Of a stretch of 64,000 nt of DNA, positions 55,814-63,487 are shown one piece after another. The first letter of the stretch is position 1. Each line of letters starts with the position of its first letter. A program made the position numbers and the translations under genes. Under the pieces are notes generated by a model, which saw only the letters and a program-made list of their open reading frames with translations, had not been told where the DNA came from and searched no databases. The stretch is taken from positions 186,001-250,000 of the forward strand of contig CAWDZK010000005.1 of the NCBI GenBank assembly GCA_963807005.1, given 5' to 3'. The DNA comes from CAWDZK01 sp963807005 (GTDB taxonomy: Bacteria > Actinomycetota > Actinomycetes > JACCUZ01).

Positions 55814-57271
55814 GTGCCCGACCTCCCCTCGCCGCCCGCCCCGGCCGCCGGCCCGCAGCTCGCGGCCGCGCAGCGTCGGCTCGCGGCCGGCCTGGTGGAC
55901 GTCACCGTCGTCCTCGGCGACCTGGTCGACCGGTTCGTGGCCGAAGGGCACCAGCTGGCCCTGGTCGGCGGTCCGGTCCGCGACCTCCTGCTCGGCCGCA
56001 CCGCCCCCGACATCGACCTCACCACCGATGCGCGCCCCGACGTGGTGCGCGACCTGCTCCGACGGTGGGGCGACGCGTGGTGGGACGTCGGCATCGCCTT
56101 CGGCACGGTCGGCGCCCGCAAGGGCGAGCATCTGGTCGAGGTGACGACGTACCGGGCGGACGTCTACCGGCACGACTCGCGCAAGCCCGAGGTGTCCTAC
56201 GGCGACTCGCTCGAGGAGGACCTGCGCCGGCGCGACTTCGCGGTCAACGCGATGGCGGTCGACCTGCGCACGTCGGCCTTCATCGACCCGTACGGCGGGC
56301 TCGACGACCTTGCGGCGAAGGTGCTGCGGACCCCCGGACCCCCGGAGACGTCCTTCGCCGACGACCCGTTGCGCATGCTGCGGGCGGCCCGGTTCGCCGC
56401 CCAGCTCGGCTTCACCGTCGACCCGGCGGCGCTGGCCGCGATGACCGCGATGGCCGCGCGGATCGAGATCGTCTCGGCCGAGCGGGTGCGCGACGAGCTG
56501 ACGAAGTTGGTGCTCGCACCGGACCCGCGCGCCGGTCTGGCGCTGCTGGTCGGGACCGGGCTCGCCGACCACGTCCTGCCGGAGCTGCCCCGGCTGGCAC
56601 TGGAGATCGACGAGCACCACCGGCACAAGGACGTCTACGAGCACACGCTGAGAGTGCTCGAGCAGGCCATCGCGCTGGAGACCGCCGGCCCGGACCTGGT
56701 GCTCCGGCTGGCCGCGCTGTTGCACGACATCGGCAAGCCCAAGACCCGTCGGTTCGAGGCCGGCGGCGGTGTCTCGTTCCACCATCACGAGGTGGTCGGC
56801 GCCAAGCTGACCCGCGCCCGCCTGCGGGCGCTGCGGTTCCCCAAGGACGTCGTCGAGGACGTGTCGCGGCTGGTCGAGCTGCACCTGCGGTTCCACGGCT
56901 ACGGAACGGGCGCGTGGACCGACAGCGCCGTCCGGCGCTACGTCGCCGACGCCGGGCCGCTGCTGGACCGGTTGCACGCCCTCACCCGGTCGGACTGCAC
57001 GACCCGCAACCGGCGCAAGGCGGCCGCGCTGGCCCGGTCGTGCGACGACCTCGAGGCGCGCATCGCCCGGCTTCGCGAGCAGGAGGAGCTGGACGCGATC
57101 CGGCCGGACCTCGACGGGAACGCGATCATGCAGGTGCTCGGCGTCCCGCCCGGTCCGGTGGTGGGCCGGGCCTGGACGCACCTCAAGGAGGTGCGGCTGG
57201 AGCGGGGACCGCTGTCCCGGGCCGACGCCGAGGCCGAGCTGCTGGCCTGGTGGGCCGCCGAGCAGGGCTGA
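55814..57271 (+). CDS. pcnA: CCA-adding tRNA nucleotidyltransferase / poly(A) polymerase family
   Basis: The 485-residue class II nucleotidyltransferase adds or repairs the 3' CCA of tRNA. Signature: LALVGGPVRDLLLGRTAPDI with the catalytic DxD in IDLTTDA; RRRDFAVNAMAVDL; the DDPLRMLRAARFAAQLGF basic motif. A C-terminal HD domain (about 280-400) with LLHDIGKPKTRRF suggests phosphohydrolase activity. GTG 55814 chosen because the longer upstream frame overlaps the nudix gene. CCA is missing in two of three tRNAs here, so this enzyme is needed. Confidence 0.94.
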   Translation: MPDLPSPPAPAAGPQLAAAQRRLAAGLVDVTVVLGDLVDRFVAEGHQLALVGGPVRDLLLGRTAPDIDLTTDARPDVVRDLLRRWGDAWWDVGIAFGTVGARKGEHLVEVTTYRADVYRHDSRKPEVSYGDSLEEDLRRRDFAVNAMAVDLRTSAFIDPYGGLDDLAAKVLRTPGPPETSFADDPLRMLRAARFAAQLGFTVDPAALAAMTAMAARIEIVSAERVRDELTKLVLAPDPRAGLALLVGTGLADHVLPELPRLALEIDEHHRHKDVYEHTLRVLEQAIALETAGPDLVLRLAALLHDIGKPKTRRFEAGGGVSFHHHEVVGAKLTRARLRALRFPKDVVEDVSRLVELHLRFHGYGTGAWTDSAVRRYVADAGPLLDRLHALTRSDCTTRNRRKAAALARSCDDLEARIARLREQEELDAIRPDLDGNAIMQVLGVPPGPVVGRAWTHLKEVRLERGPLSRADAEAELLAWWAAEQG

Positions 57272-57277
57272 CGACGG

Positions 57278-58591
57278 TCAGACGGTCCGCGACCCGAGGC
57301 CGGCGGGAAGCCGGCTCCGCTCGCGCCGGGTGACCGCCCCGTAGCCGACGGCGGTCGCGGCGTACCCGGCCGACAGCAGGCCGTACACCGCCGGGGAGTA
57401 GCCGTCGGCGGGGACGATCAGCGCGGCCAGGGCTGCCGCCGACACGAAGGCGATGTTGAACAGCACGTCGTAGAAGGAGAAGACACGACCGCGGTACGCG
57501 TCGTCCACCGACTCCTGCACGATCGTGTCGACGCAGATCTTGGAGCCCTGTGCCGCGATCCCGACCAGGAAGGCACCGGCCCAGACGAGCAATTCGGAGA
57601 TGGCGAACAGGTAGACGAGCTCGGTGGCGGCGGCCAGGCCGAAGCAGAGCGTGATCCAGGTCTGCTTGCGCATCCGCCGGGTCGCCTCCGGGGTCACCAC
57701 CGCGGCGAGGAGGAAGCCGGCGCCCGAGGCGGCGAAGGCGATCGCGAGCCCCGCGAGGCCCGCCTCGACGTCGTCCTGGTCGTTGAAGTAGCTGCGGAAC
57801 AGCAGGATGCCGGAGATGGTCGACAACCCGTAGAAGAACCGGTGTGCGCCGATCGCGGCCAGCGCGTGCCCCGCCGGGCGGTGCGACCAGACGTGCCGGG
57901 TCGCATCGGTGAGACCGCGGATCACTCTGCGAACGGCCTCGCGCGTCTCGGGCGGCTCGGCGTCGAGGTCGGGACCGAGCAGGTCCCGGTCCATCCGGGC
58001 GGCGAGGGCCGCGGCGACGGCGTAGGTGACCGCCGCCAGGACGATGACCTGGGCATCCGAGCTGGTGCCCTCGCCGAGCAGCTGCTTGAGGCCGAAGCCG
58101 ATGCCGCCACCGCCGATGGCGACCAGGGTGCCGGAGGTGGTCGATACGGAGTTCGCCATCACCAGCTCGTCCCGGCTGACCACGTGCGGCAGGGCGGCGG
58201 ACAGGCCGGCGAGGAAGAACCGGTTCACCGACAGGCAGGCCAGCACCGCGACGTACAACGGCAGACCGTCGACGCCGGCGACCGTCAGAGCGGCGACGCC
58301 GAGGACCATGACCGAGCGCAGGAGGTTGGCCAGCACCAGCACCTGCCGGCGTCGCCAGCGGTCGAGCAGCACGCCGGCGAACGGCCCGACCAGCGAGTAG
58401 GGCAGCAGCAGCACGGCGAAGGCGGCGGCCACGCTGCCGGCCGAGGTCTGCCGCTCCGGCGAGAAGAAGAACAGGCTCGCCAGTGCCGCCTGGAAGGCGC
58501 CGTCAGCGGCCTGGGAGCTGAGCCGGGTCGCGTACAGCCGGCGGAAGTCGCGGTGCCGGACGACGGCGCGCAGGTCACCGGCGAACGACAT
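57278..58591 (-). CDS. MFS transporter (exporter-like)
   Basis: The 437-residue protein has about 12 membrane helices. The N-terminus (FAGDLRAVVRHRDFRRLYAT) and loop GPFAGVLLDRWRRRQVLVLA show the MFS signature DRWRRR between helices 2 and 3. It matches the DHA-type exporter group near pcnA in actinomycetes. Substrate unknown. The ATG is 6 bases after TAGCCT (58598-58603, minus), so it is probably leaderless. Convergent with pcnA. Confidence 0.85.
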   Translation of the reverse strand: MSFAGDLRAVVRHRDFRRLYATRLSSQAADGAFQAALASLFFFSPERQTSAGSVAAAFAVLLLPYSLVGPFAGVLLDRWRRRQVLVLANLLRSVMVLGVAALTVAGVDGLPLYVAVLACLSVNRFFLAGLSAALPHVVSRDELVMANSVSTTSGTLVAIGGGGIGFGLKQLLGEGTSSDAQVIVLAAVTYAVAAALAARMDRDLLGPDLDAEPPETREAVRRVIRGLTDATRHVWSHRPAGHALAAIGAHRFFYGLSTISGILLFRSYFNDQDDVEAGLAGLAIAFAASGAGFLLAAVVTPEATRRMRKQTWITLCFGLAAATELVYLFAISELLVWAGAFLVGIAAQGSKICVDTIVQESVDDAYRGRVFSFYDVLFNIAFVSAAALAALIVPADGYSPAVYGLLSAGYAATAVGYGAVTRRERSRLPAGLGSRTV

Positions 58592-58597
58592 GGCCTC

Positions 58598-58603
58598 AGG
58601 CTA
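58598..58603 (-). promoter_or_regulatory. -10 box of a probable leaderless MFS promoter
   Basis: TAGCCT on the minus strand ends 6 bases before the ATG at 58591, with no ribosome-binding site between. Confidence 0.45.
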
Positions 58604-58701
58604 CGGGCGCACGCCGACGTGCTCGCGCGCGTGTCTCACCCTGCCCGGGCCAGGTCGCGCGGGCGCCCCGATCCGCACCCGCCGCCCCTTTCCCCCGACC
58701 A

Positions 58702-58739
58702 CGGACGGCCCGGCTCCCGAGAGGGAGCCGGGCCGTCCG
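58702..58739 (-). terminator. Strong hairpin terminator of the padR-ino1 operon
   Basis: A perfect 17-bp G+C-rich stem with GAGA loop, about 195 bases past the ino1 stop and beyond the repeats. The sequence is also a mirror for plus-strand reading. Confidence 0.75.
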
Positions 58740-58754
58740 GCTGCTCGTTGGTGC

Positions 58755-58950
58755 GTCGGCTGGCGCTCGATCTCGCTACGTCGTCCGGCGATCTCGGCGT
58801 ACGCCTCCTGCGCGGGCGGCTCGTTCCTCGCCGACCACTCCGTCGGCTAGCGCTCGATCTCGCTACGTCGTCCGGCGATCTCGGCGTACGCCTCCTGCGC
58901 GGGCGGCTCGTTCCTCGCCGACCACTCCGTCGGCTAGCGCTCGATCTCGC
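58755..58950. repeat. 87-bp tandem repeats at the ino1 3' end
   Basis: Units at 58755-58841 and 58842-58928 differ at one base (58762 G versus 58849 A). A third, partial copy of 22 bases (58929-58950) is the actual ino1 C-terminal coding end with its TAG stop. 87 is a multiple of three, so the copies stay in the ino1 frame after the stop. Each junction can form a GCCGAC-6-GTCGGC hairpin (58830-58847, 58917-58934). Confidence 0.95.
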
Positions 58951-60013
58951 CGGCGATGAACTTCTCCACCAGGTCGCGTGCCATGTCGTCGTCGTGCTGC
59001 ACCGGCGGCGACTTCATGAAGTACGACGACGCGGACAGGATCGGGCCGCCGATGCCACGGTCCATCGCGATCTTCGCGCATCGGATGGCGTCGATGATGA
59101 CGCCCGCGGAGTTCGGGGAGTCCCAGACCTCGAGCTTGTACTCGAGGTTGAGCGGGACGTCGCCGAAGTTGCGGCCCTCGAGACGCACGTAGGCCCACTT
59201 GCGGTCGTCCAGCCACTGCACGTAGTCCGACGGACCGATGTGCACGTTGCGCGCGGAGAGCTTGTTCTCCATGTTGCTGGTGACGGCCTGGGTCTTCGAG
59301 ATCTTCTTCGACTCGAGCCGGTCGCGCTCGAGCATGTTCTTGAAGTCCATGTTGCCGCCGACGTTGAGCTGGTACGTGCGGTCCAGGATCACCCCGCGGT
59401 CCTCGAACAGCTTGGCCAGCACCCGGTGGGTGATGGTGGCCCCGACCTGGGACTTGATGTCGTCACCGACGATCGGCACACCGGCGTCGGTGAACTTCTG
59501 GGCCCACGCGGGGGTGCCCGCGATGAAGACCGGGAGTGCGTTCACGAAGCCGACGCCGGCGTCGATGGCGCACTGGGCGTAGAACTTCGCGGCGTCCTCG
59601 GAGCCGACCGGCAGGTAGCAGACGAGGACGTCGGCGCGCGCCTCGCGGAGTGCGGCGACGACGTCGACCGGCTCCTCGTCGGACTCCACGATGGTCTCGC
59701 GGTAGTACTTGCCCAGACCGTCGAGGGTGTGGCCGCGCTGGACCGTCACGTCGCTCGGGGGCACGTCGCAGATCTTGATGGTGTTGTTCTCGCTGGCGCC
59801 GATCGCCTCGGACAGGTCGGTGCCGACCTTCTTCGCGTCGACGTCGAACGCCGCGACGAACTCGACGTCCCGCACGTGGTAGTCGCCGAACTGCACGTGC
59901 ATGAGCCCGGGGACGCGGCTCTGCGGGTCGGCGTCCTTGTAGTACTCGACGCCCTGGACCAGGGACGAGGCGCAGTTGCCGACGCCGACGATGGCCACTC
60001 GTACCGAACTCAT
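58934..60013 (-). CDS. ino1: Myo-inositol-1-phosphate synthase
   Basis: The 359-residue NAD-dependent enzyme converts glucose-6-phosphate to inositol-3-phosphate, feeding phosphatidylinositol and mycothiol. The N-terminus SSVRVAIVGVGNCASSLVQG holds the NAD loop; LNVGGNMDFKNMLERDRLES and GDDIKSQVGATITHRVLAKL are diagnostic for the actinobacterial/archaeal short form. ATG 60013 has AAGGAG upstream. The stop is inside the partial 87-bp repeat. Cotranscribed with padR (23-base gap), whose operator lies upstream. Confidence 0.97.
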   Translation of the reverse strand: MSSVRVAIVGVGNCASSLVQGVEYYKDADPQSRVPGLMHVQFGDYHVRDVEFVAAFDVDAKKVGTDLSEAIGASENNTIKICDVPPSDVTVQRGHTLDGLGKYYRETIVESDEEPVDVVAALREARADVLVCYLPVGSEDAAKFYAQCAIDAGVGFVNALPVFIAGTPAWAQKFTDAGVPIVGDDIKSQVGATITHRVLAKLFEDRGVILDRTYQLNVGGNMDFKNMLERDRLESKKISKTQAVTSNMENKLSARNVHIGPSDYVQWLDDRKWAYVRLEGRNFGDVPLNLEYKLEVWDSPNSAGVIIDAIRCAKIAMDRGIGGPILSASSYFMKSPPVQHDDDMARDLVEKFIAGEIER

Positions 60014-60036
60014 GGGTGCTCCTTCTCCGATGTTCT

Positions 60037-60663
60037 TCACGTCGTGCCCGGTGCGGCGGGGCTCGCCGGTCCGGACCCGGTAGGTCGTATGTCCGTGCTG
60101 CCGCCCCGCGGCTCCTCGGACGGGCGGCCGCGCCGCTCGTCGTCGATGAGCTCGGAGAGCCAGCGGACCTCGCGCTCGACGGACTCGAGCCCGTGCTGGT
60201 GCAGCGCGAGGGTGTAGCTGTCGACCCGCTCCCGGCTGCGCGACAAGGCGCTCCGGAAGCCGGCCATCCGCTCCTCGAGGCGCGAGCGACGCCCCTCGAG
60301 GATGCGCAGCCGGGTGGCCGCGTCGGTGCGCCCGAAGAACGCGAAGTGCACGCCGAAGCCCTCGTCGTCCCACGCCGAGGGGCCGCTCTCGTCGAGCAGG
60401 GTCGCGAAGTACTCCTTGCCCTCGGCCGTGAGCTGGTAGACGATCCGCGACCGCTTCCCCGTGGCCCCGGGCGCCTCGACCTGCTCGGTGACGAAGCCGC
60501 TCGCGGCGAGCTGCTTGAGGCACGGGTACAGCGAGCCGTAGGAGAACGCCCGCAGCGCTCCGAGAGTGGAGTTGAGCCGCTTGCGCAGCTCGTAGCCGTG
60601 CATCGGCGCCTCGTGCAGGAGTCCGAGGACGGCGAACTCGAGGACGTCGGAACGCTTGGCCAC
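60037..60663 (-). CDS. PadR-family transcriptional regulator
   Basis: The 208-residue regulator begins AKRSDVLEFAVLGLLHEAPM, HGYELRKRLN, then the winged helix RAFSYGSLYPCLKQLAASGF, and a C-terminal dimer region (coiled coil RLEERMAGFRSALSRSRERV). GTG 60663 has GAGGAGG eight bases upstream. First gene of padR-ino1 with a 21-bp inverted repeat upstream, so it most likely controls inositol synthesis and itself. The signal is unknown. M. tuberculosis has the same pair (Rv0047c-Rv0046c). Confidence 0.93.
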   Translation of the reverse strand: MAKRSDVLEFAVLGLLHEAPMHGYELRKRLNSTLGALRAFSYGSLYPCLKQLAASGFVTEQVEAPGATGKRSRIVYQLTAEGKEYFATLLDESGPSAWDDEGFGVHFAFFGRTDAATRLRILEGRRSRLEERMAGFRSALSRSRERVDSYTLALHQHGLESVEREVRWLSELIDDERRGRPSEEPRGGSTDIRPTGSGPASPAAPGTT

Positions 60664-60742
60664 CGGCGTACCTCCTCGTGAGCGGTCCGCGGACGGGATA
60701 CCGAGATCAGCCAGCCGTCCGACCGGGTGGACCGATCGGCGC

Positions 60743-60763
60743 GATGTATCGGGCTGATACATC
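60743..60763. promoter_or_regulatory. PadR operator (8-5-8 inverted repeat)
   Basis: GATGTATC-GGGCT-GATACATC, a perfect inverted repeat about 80 bases upstream of padR. ATGT/ATAC half sites are typical of PadR boxes. Confidence 0.7.
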
Positions 60764-60843
60764 TCGACGATAGGCCGCGGGGACCGGCGACGCAAGCCGG
60801 GGCCGGGTCGCCGCGAGCAGCCCCCTCCACTCGGCGGCCGGAC

Positions 60844-60849
60844 GTACGC
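60844..60849 (+). promoter_or_regulatory. -10 box of a probable leaderless DUF5318 promoter
   Basis: TACGCT fits TANNNT and ends 7 bases before GTG 60857; no ribosome-binding site is seen. Confidence 0.45.
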
Positions 60850-60856
60850 TCGTCCT

Positions 60857-61288
60857 GTGTGGTCCCAGCGGTCGGTCGTCGACTACGGGCTGGCCCGCCG
60901 GGCCACCCTGGAGTCGCTGCTCGGCGCGGGCAGTGCCACGCCGGACGACGCCTGCGACGCGCACCCCGACCTGCTCCGGGCGGCGCGGTTCCACGGCCGG
61001 CCCACCGGCCGCGACTGCACGGTCTGCCGGCGCCACCGGGTCGTCGAGCTCTCCTACGTCTACGGCGAGCAGCTGGGGCGCCTCGAGGGGCGGCTCAGGT
61101 CACCGGCGGAGCTCGAGCAGATGGCCCACGAGCACGGCGAGTTCCGCGTGTACGTCGTCGAGGTCTGCCGCGGCTGCGGGTGGAACCACCTGATGCAGTC
61201 CTTCGTCCTTGGTGACGGGGTCGACCGCCGGCGCCGGACCGCGCCCACCGCCGGGCGCGAGAGTTCCGGGACTGCGGCCGAGGGGTAG
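60857..61288 (+). CDS. DUF5318 family protein
   Basis: The 143-residue protein has two CxxC pairs, CTVCRRHRVVELSYVYGEQL and VVEVCRGCGWNHLMQSF, spaced to form one zinc ribbon, so it is probably a small zinc protein. The N-terminus (SQRSVVDYGLARRATLESL) is typical of DUF5318. It lies between padR-ino1 and the PBP as in M. tuberculosis (Rv0049). Function unknown. GTG start; leaderless promoter likely. Confidence 0.9.
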   Translation: MWSQRSVVDYGLARRATLESLLGAGSATPDDACDAHPDLLRAARFHGRPTGRDCTVCRRHRVVELSYVYGEQLGRLEGRLRSPAELEQMAHEHGEFRVYVVEVCRGCGWNHLMQSFVLGDGVDRRRRTAPTAGRESSGTAAEG

Positions 61289-61420
61289 GTCCAGGACGCC
61301 GTTACCCTGACGACCCGCGACACCCGTTCTGCGCACCACACCCCGCCGGACCGCCGCATCTGCCCGGTCCCCGCCCCTGCTCCCGGCGTCGAAGGACTGG
61401 ACCCGCCCCGTGACCACCCT

Positions 61421-63487
61421 GTGAGAGTCGACTACCCCCGCGCGCGCTACGACGGCGTGCGGCGGTTCGTTCCGTCCTTCCGGCAGCTGCTCCTGCTGGG
61501 TGCGGTGGGTTTCCTCGCCCTGGTCGCCGTGATCTCGGTCGCGTACGCCGCGACCTCGATCCCGCAGCCGAAGTCGCTCGTGTCGGCCCAGACGACGATC
61601 GTCTACTTCGACAACGGCAAGACCGAGATCGGCCGCTTCGGCGACCAGAACCGGATCATCATCCCCTTGGACCAGGTGCCCGACCACGTGCAGAAGGCCG
61701 TGCTGGCCGCCGAGGACCGCACGTTCTACGAGAACCGCGGCATCTCGCCGACCGGCATCGCCCGGGCGTTCTGGAGCAACCTGCGTGGCGGCGCCACCCA
61801 GGGCGGGTCGACGATCACCCAGCAGTACGCGAAGAACGCCTACCTCTCCTCGGAGCGGACCTACACCCGCAAGTTCAAGGAGTTCTTCATCGCGGTCAAG
61901 CTGGCCCGGCGCGACGACAAGGACAAGATCCTCCAGGACTACCTGAACACCATCTACTTCGGTCGCGGCGCCTACGGCATCCAGACCGCGGCGCAGACGT
62001 ACTTCGGGGTCGACGCCAAGGACCTCACCGTCGAGCAGGGCGCAGTGCTCGCCTCCGTCATCCGTTCGCCGGCCGGGTACGACCCCACGAACCACCCTGA
62101 CCGGTTGCAGCCCCGGTTCGACTACGTCCTCGACGGCATGGTCGCGAAGGGCTGGCTCGACCCCGCCAAGCGCGACGGCATGACCGTCCCGCCGCTCGCG
62201 GAGGGCAACAAGCCGAAGGGCGGCACCGACTACTACCTGATGGACGCGGTGCGCCGTGAGCTCAAGGCGAACGGGTTCACCGACCGCGACATCGACCTCG
62301 GCGGGCTGCGGGTCATCTCGACGTTCGACCGCAGGTCCCAGCGCGCCGCTGTACGCGCCGTGCGCCAGGAACGACCCCGGGAGAACGCCAAGAACGTGCA
62401 CATCGGGCTGTCTGCCGTCGAGCCGGGCACCGGTGCTGTCGTGGCGATGTACGGCGGCGCGGAGGCCGGCGGGCTGAACGAGGTCACCCAGGCGCGGGTG
62501 CAGCCCGGCTCGTCCTTCAAGCCGTTCACCCTGGCCGCCGCGCTGGAGGACGGCATCTCGCTGAGGAGCCGGTTCTCCGGCAACTCGCCGTTCGACGTCC
62601 CCGGCACCGACAAGGAGGTGAACAACGAGTTCGACCGCAGCTACGGCTCGTCCATCGACCTCGTGACCGGACTCGAGCAGTCCATCAACACCGTCTTCGT
62701 CGACCTCAACCTCGAGATGGGGCCGGACAAGATGGTCCAGGCGGCGATCGACGCCGGCATCCCGGCGGACACCCCGGGGCTGCAGGCCAACGCCGTCAGC
62801 ACCCTCGGTACCGCGTCGGTGCGCAACATCGACATGGCCAACGCCTACGCGACCTTCGCCGCCGGGGGTGAACGGGCCACCTGGCACGTCGTGCAGGAGG
62901 TCAAGGGCGCCAACGGCGGTACCCGGTTCAAGGCCAACGACAGCACCGAACGGGTCTTCGACAAGGACGTTGTCGCCGACGTCAACTACGCGATGCAGCA
63001 GGTGGTGCGCAGCGGCACAGGGAGCGAGGCGCGCGCCCTCGGCCGGCCGGCAGGGGCGAAGACCGGTACCGCGGCACTGCGGCCGGACACCACGACCTCC
63101 GCCTGGTTCGTCGGGTACACCCCGCAGCTCGCGGCCGCGGTGGACTTCTACAAGGGAACCGGCAAGGCCGACCTCGACGGCGTCGGCGGCCTGTCGACGT
63201 TCTTCGGTGGCGAGTACCCCGCGCGGATCTGGACCGCCTTCATGACCGCGGCGCTGCAGAACCAGCCGGTGGAGAAGTTCCCGCCGCCGGCGTACGTCGG
63301 CGAGGCTCTGAACCCGACTCCGACCAAGGCGCCGTCGCCGACGGAGTCCTCGACGACACCGAGCGAGTCGTCGACTCCGAGCGGGACGCCGACGGAGTCG
63401 GCGCCCCCGAGCACGCCGCCCACACCGACACCTACCCCGACCGGCTCCGGCGGGATCACCCTCTCGCCGTCGGCACCGGGCGGGTGA
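61421..63487 (+). CDS. Bifunctional penicillin-binding protein (PonA type)
   Basis: The 688-residue class A PBP polymerises and cross-links peptidoglycan. Membrane helix at about 22-44. Glycosyltransferase domain (about 75-250) with catalytic E98 in LAAEDRTFYENRGISP and the GGSTITQQYAKN motif. Transpeptidase with SxxK at S364-K367, SxN at S421-N423 and KTG at 547-549. The tail is Pro/Thr/Ser-rich (about 630-688). GTG 61421; a tiny ORF (VTTL, 61410-61424) overlaps it. Stop overlaps the GT87 start. Confidence 0.96.
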   Translation: MRVDYPRARYDGVRRFVPSFRQLLLLGAVGFLALVAVISVAYAATSIPQPKSLVSAQTTIVYFDNGKTEIGRFGDQNRIIIPLDQVPDHVQKAVLAAEDRTFYENRGISPTGIARAFWSNLRGGATQGGSTITQQYAKNAYLSSERTYTRKFKEFFIAVKLARRDDKDKILQDYLNTIYFGRGAYGIQTAAQTYFGVDAKDLTVEQGAVLASVIRSPAGYDPTNHPDRLQPRFDYVLDGMVAKGWLDPAKRDGMTVPPLAEGNKPKGGTDYYLMDAVRRELKANGFTDRDIDLGGLRVISTFDRRSQRAAVRAVRQERPRENAKNVHIGLSAVEPGTGAVVAMYGGAEAGGLNEVTQARVQPGSSFKPFTLAAALEDGISLRSRFSGNSPFDVPGTDKEVNNEFDRSYGSSIDLVTGLEQSINTVFVDLNLEMGPDKMVQAAIDAGIPADTPGLQANAVSTLGTASVRNIDMANAYATFAAGGERATWHVVQEVKGANGGTRFKANDSTERVFDKDVVADVNYAMQQVVRSGTGSEARALGRPAGAKTGTAALRPDTTTSAWFVGYTPQLAAAVDFYKGTGKADLDGVGGLSTFFGGEYPARIWTAFMTAALQNQPVEKFPPPAYVGEALNPTPTKAPSPTESSTTPSESSTPSGTPTESAPPSTPPTPTPTPTGSGGITLSPSAPGG

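Larger units (their letters stand above)
58592..58933. other. Intergenic region with terminator and tandem repeats
   Basis: From left to right it holds the MFS promoter (TAGCCT at 58598-58603), about 90 bases with no clear signal, a strong hairpin terminator (58702-58739) and two 87-bp tandem repeats that reach into the ino1 3' end. No gene. Confidence 0.65.

Noticed and set aside
58755..58950. CRISPR-like repeat array
   Set aside because: The 87-bp units are directly adjacent with no spacers and only two full copies; no cas genes are present.
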